From Limnoperna fortunei (taxonomy: Eukaryota; Mollusca; Bivalvia; Mytilida; Modiolidae), in assembly GCA_944474755.1 (NCBI GenBank), contig OX104119.1:49163657-49227656 (forward strand): 64,000 nt of DNA. The letters are read 5' to 3'. The stretch's first letter is position 1. Every line of letters starts with the position of its first letter. Below, one piece after another: positions 37,200 to 52,200 of this stretch. The position numbers and the translations under genes were made by a program. The notes beneath the pieces were generated by a model that was given only the letters and a program-made list of their open reading frames with translations, was not told the DNA's origin and made no database searches.

Positions 37200-37720
37200 A
37201 ATTATCACCATGGAGGATTTACTTTGAGGAACCACCAGTCCTTAAGAGAAACCTACGAAAAAGATCACAATATAGAGCTTTAACCTGAAGACAACAGCAA
37301 TTGAGCAATAACATTAAGCAACCACCAAACATGGAGGAGTAACAAAAGGCAACCACCAACCAAGAAGGACTTATATTAGGTAATCATCAACTATGGAGTA
37401 GTAACATCAGGTAATCATCAACTATGGAAGAGTAACATGAGGTAACCGCCACCCATAAAGTAGTAACATACGGTAACCACTAACCATGGAGGAGAAACAT
37501 AAGGTACCACCATCCACGGAGGAGTGATATTAGGTAACCACAAGCCATGCAGAAGTAATATGAGGTAACCGCCACACATGAAGGAACATGGGGGAATTTC
37601 TAACCATAGAGGAGCAACATAGGGTAATTTTCAAGCATGAAAGAATTACATAAAGTAATGTCTAATCATGGAGGAGTAATCCTAAAAAACCATCAACCTG
37701 AAAAGGTATCCCGAGGGAAA
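37200..37720. repeat. Minisatellite, unit about 30-33 bp, block B
   Basis: Same unit as 10010-10420 (accatggaggagaaacataa, ggtaaccacc and the like), present at the colinear place in block B. The array therefore predates the duplication and has diverged since. Confidence 0.9.
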
Positions 37721-40700
37721 AACAACTGAAGATGTTTATACTTCTCGCACAGTCAAAGTAACTACTAACTAATGTGGAATAACATTAACACTGGATGCGT
37801 AACCTGAGAAATAACTGACACTGAAGGAGTTATAAAAAAGCTAGCTATTATCCTGGCATTCCCTTTCCAGAGAATCTGTCACCCCGAAAAAACTAAAGGG
37901 AACTTAAAACAATAAAATTAACAAACAGAAATATATATTTTGTGCTAAACTAAAAGATGTTTTTTGGTCAGATCATACATTAATTAGCACGTTTCGTTTG
38001 GTCTATATCATCATGTAGATAAATATATCTTTTACATTTGTAATTTAACAAACGGCTTGTTGAACATAAAAGTAGATAAAAGTATGTATTATATTTATTC
38101 TGAGATGAATAACTTACTAACATAATTGTCATTCTTGACCAGATAGGGTACATGAAATAGAATGCAGTAAACAACTTTCAAAATATTACAAACTTTGTTG
38201 CTCTAATAAAACCAAATAATAATAAGGCTAAATAACTAATAGTATTTCCTTTTACATGTAATCAAGGTATGGCAATAGCTTCTTTAAATGCAGTTCAATA
38301 AAGCGGAAACACACGTCCTTGGCTCGCGGATTAACGAACGGCTGTCAACAGTATGAATGATTCTCAATAAGTTTTTTTACAATTTACGCTTGATCATATC
38401 TATTTGGCATTTTAGAGATGTTACCAGTTTTATCCTGGAGGGCTAAAATTACAAAGCAAAGCATATCATTACAAAAGAGTATCTATGTTTTTTATCTTGA
38501 AAAGTATCATTTTTCATATTAGGTTGTGATGAAATGTGATTAGCAATTGATCAAAACGTCTTGACCGATAAAGATTTATTCGGTGTAGAAATGTTGTTTT
38601 ATTTATTTAAAGAAAAGTTTTTATGTTTATAATTTTATAATTATGTGTGCGTATTTTCTCCTTGTTAAAAAGGAATTAGTTTGAAATTAAACAAAACAGA
38701 TTTAACTTTAGCCACGAAGGTCAGTTAATCAACATGTCAATCATATAGTGTAATCATGCATGGAATCCCTTGTTATGCAATTTGATGAATGATGCCCCTG
38801 TCGATATATTAGAAATTTTATTTGGTCTCAAAAATAACAAAAAGCATTACAACACATTTGCACTGTATTAAATATTCAACTTTTGTTTACTTTGGAGTTA
38901 TAAACGTCAGGTGTGATTGATTTCCACGCATTATTCTGTCCTTAAGACTGAGTTCAGATAGATTTTACCACCTGATTGAGAGCAGGCGTAAACAAATGAT
39001 ACAGTGTTTCAGAGAAAGCAAACAAATTCTGTCAAAAACACATACGATTTGAATCAAAACAAAGGGATGATTGTAGGTTTGATAAGAGACTTGTTTTTCA
39101 TTAAAATGTTTGAAAGCTTGAAAGCTACAAACATTTGTCAGGATTCTGAGTGGTCCATCTACTTATGACCACCATCCTGTTAATACGCAGGATTTGCGTT
39201 TGAGCATATCTAGTGTTAGCAACTAACTCTAATAATATAAGCACAATAATACACAAAAGACTAGTTTTATCTGCCAAAATGAAAACTGTGTCTTATTTCT
39301 ATAAATCATAGTTTCCTTCAGAGGAATAAAGAAATATAAGGATTTTGTTTGTTACTTTCCCACCATTTTTCGCCTAATGATCATTATATTTGTAAGCACA
39401 TTTATTACCATTTATTGTGACAAAAATATTAACAAACGAATCCACTTTATATATCACATTTGTTCACGGAAGATGACAATTTCGAATTTTAACAAAATCC
39501 TATTTCATAGCGAGATGTAATAAATTGTGCAGCAATAATGTCATTATTAGACGCATTTAACAATAAGTTGCATTTTCTCCCTGTAGGCAGAACGCATTTG
39601 TCTTTAGCAATTTCCGCATTTTTATAGAATTTTGTTTTAGTTAAGAATGATTCGATGATTGTTATATTAATTTTCACTAGTCGTTGCATAAATGTGTTGT
39701 ATTTTCGCAGATTGTTTTATGCAGGTAGTTTAGGTGCTTTATATAAAACATTCAGATATTAATTTAATTCACCTTGCATACAGATTTTATTTAAATTAAT
39801 TCACCTTGCATACAGATTTTATTTTCACATGTTTTCATCTTATGTAGTTAGCGATGATTAGTTCAATATCGTGTTCATGCTCCGCACTCTATGGGACTGG
39901 TCGATAAAGGATCGATCCATATCTTGTTAGAAATATTCCCAATATTACCATAAATATACATCTTTACATGATCGTAATATCTCACCTAGGTGCAATGAAA
40001 AAAACGTCCGCTAATCAAATATAAACTACATTTAGTTTTCGGTATAGATCTTTCATTGAACACTAACTACTGTTCAAGTCATTATTTGTGTCAGTTTTGA
40101 TTTCAGGGTTGTATTGGTAATCGAATTGTCATTTTTGCCACTTTTCATACTAATAATTATATGAAAGACAGCAGTCAACGTTGTGTATAGGGTGATGCTT
40201 ATATCTGACATAATAAAATCGAGGCTAATTTGACCAGCATTATTTACTTCTGCGTCAAACTGTAAGGGTGCAAAAATGCAGAAGTAAAAATGCCGTCAAT
40301 TACTTCAACCACTTAAAGATCATTCTGCAAATTTATTCGCGTGAACGTGTGATACTTTGGCTAGAAGTTATTTCGTTGTGTTGACATTTATTATCTGTTG
40401 TCGTCCATCCAACTGCCGCTTGTCGTCCATCTATAAACGTTTTATATCCAAATCATCTAGATCCACATGTCAAAGACTATGTAGTCGAAACATGCTGATG
40501 ATGATTGACACATCCTTTACCAAATATATAAGTAAAACGTCTATTGAGTCTGATGGAATTGAAAACTGAATTTATTGAGAATATTTTCTTTTTTGTTATG
40601 TCGATGGGTTTTAAGTAATATCATTAGCCTAGCCTCATGCAAAGGTAAAATTAACTTCAATTATATATCATACCTTATCCTGATTTTTTCTAGCAAATAC

Positions 40701-40879
40701 CAGACGTGTTTGTAACTGTAATAAACGAATCACTATTAATATAAAATCAAAAATAATAATAGATGATTTCGGAGTAACCAGTTTATAATTGTTAGATTAC
40801 CGATTTAAAAATAATTAGGGTGAATTCACAGGCAGCTTGTTACTAGAAAAAAATAATTTTGTTATAAATGTTAAATTAC

Positions 40880-41060
40880 AAATATAGCAAGAAAACCGAC
40901 CATACACAAAAGCCCGAAGTCGAAGGATTAAAAAATATAATTTCAACTTTAAACAAATTCTAAGAACAAAACACAACAAGTGAGTAACCTAAACACAGTA
41001 AACACCATGAGTGCACCGAGGTTAACATTCCCCTCAACGTCATTAGCAATTTGTGCTACA
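40880..41060 (-). repeat. Fragment related to the retroelement 3' end, block B
   Basis: tagcaagaaaaccgaccat, aagcccgaagtcgaagga, aacaagtgagtaacc and atgagtgcaccgagg. Colinear with 14270-14420. Confidence 0.7.
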
Positions 41061-41759
41061 GTAATAACGCGTCAAGCGTTATTTTTTATATGCATATATT
41101 AGAACGCCATAATGATAATGGTTTAATGTGAAAAAACTGATGCTATGATATTATATAATCATTATATCACATAACGTGATTTAATTCTGGCAGACATTAT
41201 AGCATTACATCCATAATGTTAATGTGTATGTCATTATGTATTATGTATTAATATTTTTATGAGTTACATTTTAAAAATCAACTATATGGTGTGTCTTACA
41301 TATAGTTAAAATTATGCTGGGGAAGGCAATCAAGCATAGTCAGTAGTATGATATCCTTTATCCAAATGTTCAACCACGCTTGAGGACATAGGACACAATG
41401 CTCCCTGTTTCGGTGAAAGCATAAGAAACAATTATACTTTAAATATTCAAAAAGACAAAATATATTTTATTACATATTATTATTATTATACTACTTTGAT
41501 TTATCTTTGTATACTTTAAAGTCAAAAAAAAACAAAATTGATTCAAGCAATGTTAATTATCTAAAAGACACTGATTTGTTTCTATTAGAGAGTTACATTG
41601 TTACTATCAATATTTTTCAATAGTAACTACACATGTACGCTGTAAACGTGTGCAAAGTAGAACATATTATGATGATATTATATATGTATCTGTTTTTATA
41701 GCAAAAAAGGATTGTAGTCCACATATACGATGGAAACGTAAAAAGAATTCGAGCAATTA

Positions 41760-42135
41760 ATTGATTGTTGCTTTATATCCAACAAGTAATATTTATGCTA
41801 TATTAAGGACGAGAACAAGTTAACAAGCACGACATCAATTCGATTATAATGGATCAAATGGAACTAATTTAAAATGCCAATCAAAAATATTGGAGTATGG
41901 GTAGGAGACAAAAATTTACGATTTTGTAGCTTCTACAACGAGCTTACTCTTATCGACATATAAAAAAGGGTTTTTGTATTGTGCAAGGAGCTTGGCACTC
42001 TTCAAATATATAACCCATTGCGGTCCTCGGTCAGGCTTTAGGTATTATGACAAGACAATCCCCCAAAGAGATGGCATCCCTTATCCGCCACTCGGGGCAG
42101 CTCTGTGGTCATGAACCTGTTCGTTGTAACAAAAT
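41760..42135 (-). mobile_element. Family-2 repeat, block B counterpart
   Basis: Contains aaggacgagaacaagttaac, cttggcactcttcaaa, cggtcaggctttaggtatta and ccgccactcggggcagctct. Colinear with 15412-15775. Confidence 0.83.
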
Positions 42136-42269
42136 CAACCCTTCAAATGATCGACTGTGACAGTTTTGCGCAGTGCACGATTAACAGCGCTGTTCAGATG
42201 ACAGAAAAGCTGCATGTAGGCACAGACATTTGTGTGTTAGATTATCATACAGAAGGATGGTAGTGGCTG

Positions 42270-42480
42270 ACCTTTTTTACAGTTTCCAGCATTTTATAGT
42301 ATACACCCTTTTCATATTTCGAAAACTAGGGCACTTGAAACCGCGACAAAAGACTTAATTATCTGTCCCTACTTTCATACGCTTCATACTTTCTATAAGG
42401 GCCAGTTAAAATTGTATACGTTTCTCCATTCCTTGTTCCCTGTTGATTTATTGTTTGTTAACGCGGAGAAATTTCACATA
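42270..42480 (+). mobile_element. Family-2 repeat, opposite orientation
   Basis: Contains acccttttcatatttcgaaa, ctgtccctactttcatac and ttgttccctgttgattt. It lies next to the copy at 41760, in the reverse direction. Confidence 0.65.
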
Positions 42481-42978
42481 TTTTACTAGTTTTTAATATT
42501 TAAGAAGTCCACCCAGTCCATAAAATTGGTATATTTAAAAAAGGAACTTCAGCTGAAACTGCAAGCAATAATGATAAATGGCCTATACAACTCTTAATCC
42601 CAATGTAAAAACAACAATAACTGTACAATATCTTACAATATTAACAATGTTCCATTGCCTTTTTGTCTATCTTATTATACAATCTGATACATTGTTTCTT
42701 ACAGCCGATAATAACAATGTTCAATGATCTATTAACACCATATAATTTATGGAAGTTATTGTTAAATGTCTATGTGATCCTACACTGTTGTTGAAAGATC
42801 TTTCACCTGTTCGTCATCCTAAAACAGAACAAATGTCAATCAATCTAATTTAGTGTTAGTTTTACCACAAGACATTTTTTATCATTTACTGAAAAATTGA
42901 AAATACATTCATAGAATTGTTTGTTCGAAGCAGTATGTCATTTTTTATTTGACGAGAACTTTAGATGCCATTGTCCTT

Positions 42979-42984
42979 TTTATT
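42979..42984 (-). promoter_or_regulatory. Possible polyadenylation signal of the GPCR gene
   Basis: An AATAAA hexamer on the minus strand about 140 nt past the receptor stop codon. In an AT-rich region this can occur by chance. Copy A has lost the hexamer at the aligned place. Confidence 0.3.
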
Positions 42985-43125
42985 CGTCTCATAAATGTTT
43001 GAACTATTCTTAACAGTGCGCTTAATAGAAAACACGCATACTCAGCGGTTGAAACTAATGTTTGATGATGAAGTTAAGGTTAAAGATGCCGGTCTATGCA
43101 TGACACTTGAGGCCTCAGCTTGAAC

Positions 43126-43200
43126 TCATCCACTTGATTTGGACACACTTGATGACTGTGCGTACCAACAAAAATCTCTGTCTGTCGATTTTTCTGCAGA
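43126..43200 (-). CDS. GPCR last coding exon
   Basis: 75 nt including the TGA stop. Encodes SAEKSTDRDFCWYAQSSSV and KSSG. The Ser/Thr cluster is the kind of tail phosphorylated during receptor desensitisation (inference). The acceptor gcaag is a weaker AG site. The assignment is supported by copy A, where the aligned segment has a good tttcag acceptor and also ends in S-x-S-G-stop at the same position. Confidence 0.82.
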   Translation of the reverse strand, partial: SAEKSTDRDFCWYAQSSSVSKSSG

Positions 43201-46200
43201 CTTGCAAAAAAACTATTTGCCTAATATAAAGTATTTACTAAGTTATTGAAGTCTCTGTAAAAGTATGCTGAAAAGACATACTTCAACGGCACAATACTAT
43301 CTTTCCCATTCAAATAATAAGACATACATTTTGTATCCATAAATTCTTTATAAGTGATATGATCTTACCATATGTTTTTTAATATTCAATTCATCCTTCA
43401 CTGTTGGCCGGTCATCTGATATATGAACTGCAGAACAGACAAAATCTTGTGCAGTATCTGTACGTTTTAATGGTCCTAATTTAGCAATTTCACTTCTTAA
43501 TATAGTTAAAACCTATAAAAGAGGCGTTGATTAAATATAAAATTCAAATGACATAGAGCAATATGATGCGAATTCTTTTCAGATTCAGCATAAATCAACA
43601 ACTGTCTAACCAGTTTGAGTAAAGTTTTCATACCGATAGGTACTTGTTATGTTGTTAGAGGTGCTATATATGACCTTATATATGGAACGTTTAATTTTTG
43701 CAACAAGTCTTTAATTTTATTTAAACATTGTTTTAGGACACAGAAGAAAACCAAAATACCCTATTTTTCAGGCTCAGGCCACTACCACCCTTTCGTAGGC
43801 GTTTCTGTTGGAGTAGCTTAATGATAAGTGACGCGATAGTACAATTTTGCAAGTCTTTGAAGTAGTCTATCTTCTCTCTCTGTTGTCTTCTTTGGTCGCC
43901 CTGATCTTGGCTTTTCCAGAACAATACCAGTTTCATTATATCGTCTCATTAGCCTACTGATGACAGAATGTCTAACATTGAACCTATCTGAAACCTGCCA
44001 TGATAAATTTTACCTGTTACGCACGTGCAAATGATGAAATTAAAAAGCGCCAAACTTGGGTTTTCAAATGCTTAGGGTAGTGTGTTTTAAATCTCTATTG
44101 TTATTGTATTGTGAATCGAAAGATTTAAAAATTTTAACAATAGATGAAACACTTATTTTTTTTATTTATTTAAAGCAAAACCTGGTGGTCCCCAACTTTT
44201 GGCCAAGTGTATATAAAACACCATTTTTTATAGGACAGCTGTTTATATTACTTCCACGTATAAGAATGAATAGAATGAGAATGTAAAGCAAGTTGCCAAC
44301 TTTTTTTTACCCCAACGCCTCTTGCAACACAAGACGGATGTCTAATTGATTATATGTGGAAAACATAAACCTTCTTTTTTGGATACATTGTATTGTTAGT
44401 AGTATTACATGTATATACTTAAATAACTGACCTCTCCATTGAAGAAACAAAATAGAAGTGCAACTAACAAACCCTGAAATGAAAGCAATATTTTAAACAT
44501 AGCAAAAAATAATAAGTGGACAACTTAAGACATAATTTGAGAGCATTTAAGTTTACAGATGTAACCATAATTGTGCAGAGTAACATAAGATGTATTAACT
44601 ATGCAATAGATTCAAATAATATAAATTAAAATTCCATTATAGAATGCGTGTTAGCTGCCATATTATAAAAAATGTGTTATTTGCATATCGAACTCAAATT
44701 GTCGTCTTATACTTAAAGAACGGTACCAGAGCCTGTTGTGTGATAAAATTTTTTAGCATTCAACTGAGTTACCAACAAAAGACTTTTCAACAGTTAGATC
44801 AATTATCCCCTGTATGTAATTTTCTAAATATATTTTTTCACGTTTTGTAGACGAAAGTAACAAAACATCGATTTGATGAAGGCTTAGACATTATTAAATA
44901 ATAAATACAATAAATATAAATATATAAGATATTTACTTGGAATACATCATCTCATGTCACGTTATAATTAAAAGCAATGTTGCTTTTTAAAGTTTGATGT
45001 ATTGTTTGTTTTCTTTACTCGCTAATATAGCTGATAAATTGATCAGACTTTTTTCATCATCCAGTCTTGGTTATTCGGTTTAAGAATACACATGTATTGT
45101 AGTACTAACCTGCTTGCTTGTTTGGTTTTTTTTTGTCCAGCATGTTACTTTTAACATTAGTGACGAGTTTATGCAAAAGATATACATTGTATGTCGTTAT
45201 TGTACAATAATTTAAAAATCAATAAGCTATCAACAACTGATATTTTTACCTGGAATGACGAAAAACTAGCCGAAACCATGTCATATCCATACTGGCCTTG
45301 TTCATCGCCTGCGTTAGGACGAAAAGGCAGTGCAAAGTACTGAATTCCTAGTAATGGAATCAGGATACAGGTTGCTCTTATGGATTGTCTACAAGAAGGA
45401 TAAAGCTTGTTTACTTACAGGTTATACTATAAATATCTACACAAATTTTCATAGTCTGCATTGTCGATTGTGTTTGCTGTCAATATTTGGTTGATATATT
45501 AATGTTTCTATGGAACGCTGGGTGGTAAATTTTAAACTAAAACAACATTCCGGTAAATAACCACATTAAATATAATACGAATTTAAAGGCTCGTGTTGTT
45601 TTGTATGAACTTCTGCAATCGTTTTACAGTTTATCTTCACTATAACTTCTGTATTTAAAACGCATCCGCTGTACATTAATTATCACTAATATGATTGGTT
45701 GGTTTTTTTTGTCAACTGTACATAATTATTCAGATATATAACCTGCCGGTTTAATATTAACTTACTAGTACATATCATGTATGCTTTTTGTTAGTACGTT
45801 GGGCCTCCTCATGTGAGTTTCAAAAGTGTGGTAGTCATTCTTTTTAATATGTAGACAAAATTAGTTTGAAATTGACTTTGAACATTAATAAACAAAATAC
45901 ATATTTTTTTCATAACTTAACGAAACAAGTGATAAATTACATTTGGTAAAATAACATGCACAACAATGTGTTGTAATTAACACTACTAGTTAAATTGGTT
46001 AGCTGTACTGTAAAATACTAAACAAACGTGCAAAAACACCCATAGGTTTCCTTTTTTCTTTGAATGCACAGATATAATCCCGGAAAGATAATATATTTCA
46101 AAATTTCATTTAATAATTGATTGATTTATTGGTGGTTGTTTTACGTCCATCGAGGAGTATTTCAGCTATATTCAGTACGAGATATGATTAACATACCATA

Positions 46201-49200
46201 AATCAACAGAAAAAAAAGTGTTGACAAAGGGAACACAATTTTGACAGCCACTTTAAATTTTGGTCATTTTCGGTAGGGGCGGACAAATTAGCTGTTTGTG
46301 GCATTACAATGACCCTACTTTTTCAAAATTTACAAAAGGGTCTCTGTCGTGAGGAATTGGCACTCTCCAAACACGTTTCCAACTGCTGTCCGCAGTAAGG
46401 CTTCAAATTGACCTGACTACCCTTCACCGATAGGGCATCCCCTTTTCTCCTCCTGGGGACGCGCCCGGCAGCTCTGTGAGCACTTAGAACCCTCCTAGGA
46501 TGGTACCGTACAGTGTTTATTTTAAGGAGATATGTACACTAACACAAAACTTTTGAGATAAGTATACAAACTCTATAAACAAAAGCTGTAGTTTGAGAAA
46601 AAATTATACTGTAAGTTTGCATAATCTATATATTCTTGGTAGAATCTTTATGAGATACAAACGAAGTTATATCGGACAAAACACATAAAAACTGAAACAA
46701 ACTGAAGCAATTCATAAATGCGTACTAACCTGATAGGATTTGATGCCTGTTGTTGTAGGGATCTAACTTTTGAACATAAAATCCGAAGTATGTTTACTAG
46801 GAAAATTACATTAATCTGTAAATATATTGCAAACTGCCCAATGAACAGAATATGATTGATGGCTTATAATAATATATTGAAGTAAACAAGCAAAAAGGGA
46901 AGATTACTACGCGATCCTTATATATGTAGAGTGATTGTGAATATAGCATCGTAGAAATTACTTACGTTGTGCGGAATGTTGAAATCAAACATTCCATCGA
47001 AAGATGAAATTGTGTCACCGTATTCGGGAGTGTGCCTTACTCTCTGCACAACTTAACGACTGGGCAGAAAGCTGTTTCAGAGTTGTCTCTATGTTACCGA
47101 CTGTTTTATTATTCTGCTAATCACACCGTTATTATCTCATTTTCGATAAGCTATACATGAATTTAGTTGTTGTGTTCGTAACAAATGTTTCTTCTTAGTC
47201 GTAGAATCAATCAGTTTTACTTGTATCTGGGTAATATTACGAAGTCATTACCTAATGCAAAGTACTATTGTTGTACCCAAAAATGTCTCATATCTGTTCA
47301 AATAGCCGACCTTTAGTATTAGGACTACTTACAAATAAGGACAAAGCGATTGGTCCAGAGAAGATCCAGATCAGGAATGTATCATCATGCCAACATCTGG
47401 AAATTTAAAAAAGGAAGTAACTATACAATATTCTTGATTCTAGTTTTGAGCTTCATCATTTGACATTATTTTATACCTATATTATTTGCCTTTTATGTTT
47501 TTATTTATATCTATATTAAACAATATTTTTCTAAGGTCTATCATATACTTGTTCCAAAACTGATTTATATTACTTAGCAGAATAATAAAATGAGAAGTTT
47601 GATAGTTTTTTGTGAAAGTATCATCTTACTAGGTACACGAACTTTAAAACACAGAGATCGCCTAAATGTCTTTTAATGTCTAGCTAGCAGTAATTCAGGT
47701 ATTTTCAGACGGAGTATATGTTTTCAAATCTATCAATGTCTAATGGATAGATAATTGTCACGGACTATAATATACGACCACGCTTTCGTGTTATGACCTA
47801 ATAATCAAACCTATTCGCCTCATGGGGTTGCTATATTTATATAGCACAAAGAACGCTTTATTTTATTTGCAAACTATGGCTTTTAATATTTTACGAAAGA
47901 TACCATTTTTCTCTGGCGCAAATAAGAAAATCGCAGAATATTGTATCCTTGACAACAAATTTTTCATAAAACTACTTACTTCGTATCTCCCTCTGCACCT
48001 GTTGACCGCAAAATTGAATAGATAACACTCGGTATTACTGAAACACCTTGAAAATTGACATTAAATAAATAACTCTAGAAATCGACATTATCTTAAAAAA
48101 ACTGTTTACTTTTGTAGGTTTTAAAAACTATTTTGAACATTACATTAAAAACAGTTTGTAGTTAAGTATGAGTTAACTCGTTACTCGACTGACAGGTGAC
48201 ACCTGAATCTAAATATTTTCGGCAAAAAATCTATAAGAAAGGTAATCGAAGATATAGAGTAGTATTCCTGAAAGGATAAGTCGATGACAGACAAAACTAT
48301 GATCAAGCTAACCAAGAAACAACAACAAAACGAAACAAAAATTAGTAACAAGAACACCAATTAAAACTCCCTTACTAGTTAACATGTCTACTTACCCCAA
48401 CCAATAAAGTAGCATATTGTGAGTAAGGTTCTCTCGTTTGTAAATGCCAGAACTAGTAATGTATGGAGGTAAAAGCCTTCGCAAAACATCCAGGCATAGT
48501 TGCATACCGTCACATATTGTGCAAGCACGTGAAGTATTCTGCACCATACCTGAAAACAAAATGCACTGTTTGTTAGTAGAAGAAGAAAAAAAGCGGATTC
48601 GATTGTTCGACGTTTTATGAATAGATAGACATAGTCTGGAACCGTATGAAAGATGATTGGTTTGTTTTTTTCTTTGTTTCAATTATATTTAACGTGGCGT
48701 TTTCAGCTATATCATGAAGATCAGCTTTAATTTGAAGAAAAATCCCTCCCTATGTAGAAAATCCTTGTCAATTAAGATTGGAGGCAACCTGACTCGAACA
48801 CTTAAACACAGTGTTGACAGACCATGTGTTCAAGAGAAGACGAACAGCAAGCCCTGACCACTCGGCCACCGAAGCCGTAATGGAAGACGAAAGTATAATT
48901 TCATCATTATATTGTGAACTTATTAGCAAATTAAGACGGTCTAAAATGTTATATAAAAACTAATTTGTCAGAAACATAGATGATGTGTGCATTTAGCGAG
49001 GAGTAAGATAACAAATTTATAGCTATTATAAGCGTATTTCTCTAATCGCGTCCTACACAAAAATCATGTATTTTTGAAATGATCATTTCTGTTGTTCTCT
49101 GTGTCATTTATACAAAGCTATTTATTATAATAAAATTGGTAAAATCCGTAGGTAAATAGGTTAATAAAGCTATGCTAGTATAATTATTTAATTGAATACC

Positions 49201-52200
49201 GCCAATAAACTGAAAGAATGAAAACCAACAACCCTTTCAGACGCCATTATTTAATGCAGTTGACCGCATATTTACATTCTATTAACAACTGTTGTGACAA
49301 CGTTCAGATTTAGACTTTTTGCCATCTATGTTTTATGTAAGTATTTGATAGGAAAGATAACTGAATGTGTCTACAACTCAGGGAAAATTTATTACAATAA
49401 TGTTCTGCTGCATTGTGAACAATCATAAAAATCTTACTGGATTCTCTTGAATAACATGGGGATTAAATGTGCTTGATGCGTAGTACGATATCCACAGAAT
49501 AGCCGCTAACGTGTATGATAGAAACAAATTCTTGTGTATGGTTACTCTTGTACACTTAAGTTTTCTGAAAGAAACAATTGCATGATATTATATATTCCTT
49601 TACAATTATCATGTGCATAGATTTAACTCGTTTATAAGACAAAGACTAGCAATCCAATGAACTTACAAGAAACGAACAAATAAGACTTATAGAATCTAAA
49701 TTAAAACCATTAAGTGTGTCCTAATCGTACGAAATGGTAACCCAAAACTTTTGAAGTACGTGATTAACTGCGATACATATAGATATCGTGTATCTAATAA
49801 AACTAAGATGTTAACAGTAAAAGCGCGCATTTTTGTACGTTATTTACAATACAAAAACTATTTTTGCTAAACGAGTTTGCCAATCTCCATATTTTGAGAG
49901 TTTACAGTTCTAGACAACAGAGCTGCCCAACGCGTTCCCAGGTGGCGGGCAGGACAGGAACTTCGTTGGGATGTGTCAGGTCATAATTAAAGTACAGGAA
50001 GACTAGCCGCGAACCATAGTGGATGACGCTATTGGAGAGTGCCACGCTCGTTGCACAATAAATACCCCTTTTGGAAATTTCAAAAAGGGTGAGCTCTGTG
50101 TAGCAGCTACCTAAAAACTACATCCCCCCCATTTCTCCACATTTTCACACCTTCACGAGTGGCAGTCAAAATTGGGTTCCAGTTGCCACTTCCCTTTTTC
50201 CGCTCATTTTTTTTATATTCCATCTTCTCGTCCTCAATATAGTTGTAATTTAAGTAAACCTTCAATAAATTAATACGTGTTCTCTTGTAGTCAAACCCTC
50301 AATAGACACTATTGTTCAACTCTAGCATCGGGGTACATTGAATGACTTTTTTAAAAACTAATTTCCTCAAACACAAAGCAATAAGGTATCTGAACGGACA
50401 TGAAACAATAATGAAACGCAATTGTCATGCATGTGTGTAATTTTATAACCTAATAACCGAATTAACCATTTTCGTTATAAAAAAAGTGTTGTGCCATAAT
50501 CATGTTCAATACCAGCTATTAACCTGTGTTATTATTACAAACATAACAATTCACATCTATTTGAAATTGTCTCAAAACAGTCATAAACAAATAATAAATA
50601 ACACATTAGCAGAATTAGACGCATTTAACGAGGACTTTATTCTTATTTTATCGTATAAATTTCAATTGAGTAAAAAAAAAGCTAACGAGAATTGACAAAA
50701 CTTTAACTTGTGATTAAAAAGAGAAACCGTTGAAAAAAACATTATTGTCAGGATGGTGCACACAAACATCAAATTAAATTGTCTGATGCAATACCTTTTA
50801 CAATTAAACTGTATAATGTTTAAAGAACAATTGGAAAGGCTTTCCCGTTTCCGCCTAGTAAAACTGTAATGCAATAACGGTCTTTCGTACTTCTAGAAGA
50901 CAACCATTCTTGCTTTTGCTTTGATTATTTTTCCTTATTTCGCCAAGTTTCAAAATCGAACAGTCAAAAGCAAAATCAAACAGTTAAAAGGTGCACAACA
51001 TAACTTTCCCGACAAGCTTTGGGAACTGAAAGTATATTTGGTATTACTTAGTAAACCCGACACATCTTAACGAACTTATATCCGCAAGTACGGAAAACCT
51101 TGTTATCGCCTAATCTATGGAACTATAATAGATAGAAGAAAGTGATAGGTGGTAAATCTTAAGGTACTGATGATACAACTTATTATGAAAACATTAATGT
51201 TGATACATGTCCTGTGAAACATTCTTAGCATAAAAATCATAGAACGTGCTTGTAATTATATCAGGCTAAAACACATCAAAAACACAATCAGATTGCCACC
51301 TCCCTTTTGTTAGCTCAGATAGTCAGATTATAAAATTAGTATACATATACATTGTTAAAGAGTTAGAATTTATATATTTGCGGTTGATTGTATTGATTTT
51401 ACATATCCAAGAATTTTCGAACATTTCACGCCATTAAAAAATATATATTAAAAATGTGGATAACTAGACCACACTATGTCACAATTTTATTAAAAGTTGT
51501 CATACATATTGGTCTTTATAATTAATACCTCGTTTTATTTATTTCTATTATTAAGAATAATTGTTTGTTCGAATTTTTGATGGGGAAAACACTAAATTAG
51601 AATAAAGCATTAAAACTAATCATTCAATAATCTGCAAACAATCTTGTAAAAAGCTAAACATGTTTTGTTTACATGGTTCGAAATGAGTCGATTAAGGCTT
51701 TTATCGCAGTGTTGCATATATAACTGTGTGAGAGTTCAAGATAAATAACTTACTATTGGTACATTTTGTAACCTTTTCCTGCGTTTAATACAGCGAAATA
51801 TGTAACGAAATACATACTGTCTACAATAGACATGATAGCACACTGACAGAGCTACATGTACCTAGATGTTTGTTTTTTTATAACTTTTGGCCATGGGTTA
51901 CCTGAATATTTTTAAATAGTGTTTAACCCATTTTTTATTCCTAATTATTGAAAAGTCACATCTATAACCCTTCTAAGCAAAAACAAAGGCATTTTTTAAA
52001 TGGACGCGCAAAATGCTATGACTTTTGTCTTGGACTTAAGGTTTTGACTTGGTGATTACGTTAAACCTATATGTTTACTTTATTATGGCTAACCGTTTTT
52101 GAGTTATAAGCCAAAACCCGATTAACAAAAACGCGTAAAGGACTAATACTTGTAAACAGTTTCTAACCTGATAAATTAAATAATGATCTTATATGGTGAT

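Larger units (their letters stand above)
37790..42978. other. Non-coding 3' flank of the intact receptor
   Basis: Aligns with 10.6-16.9 kb, minus the retroelement fossil. No reading frame is conserved between the two copies. Confidence 0.6.

Noticed and set aside
50662..50874. Minus-strand frame with CKRYCIRQFNLMF that superficially resembles a class B TM2
   Set aside because: Spacing to TM1 is wrong, there is no good acceptor, and the true TM2 exon with correct phases and motif is at 49438-49564.
51755..51810. Possible loop-1 microexon with a gtaagt donor
   Set aside because: The TM2 exon joins the TM3 exon directly in phase 0, so no extra exon is needed, and the translation is merely basic and not family-like.
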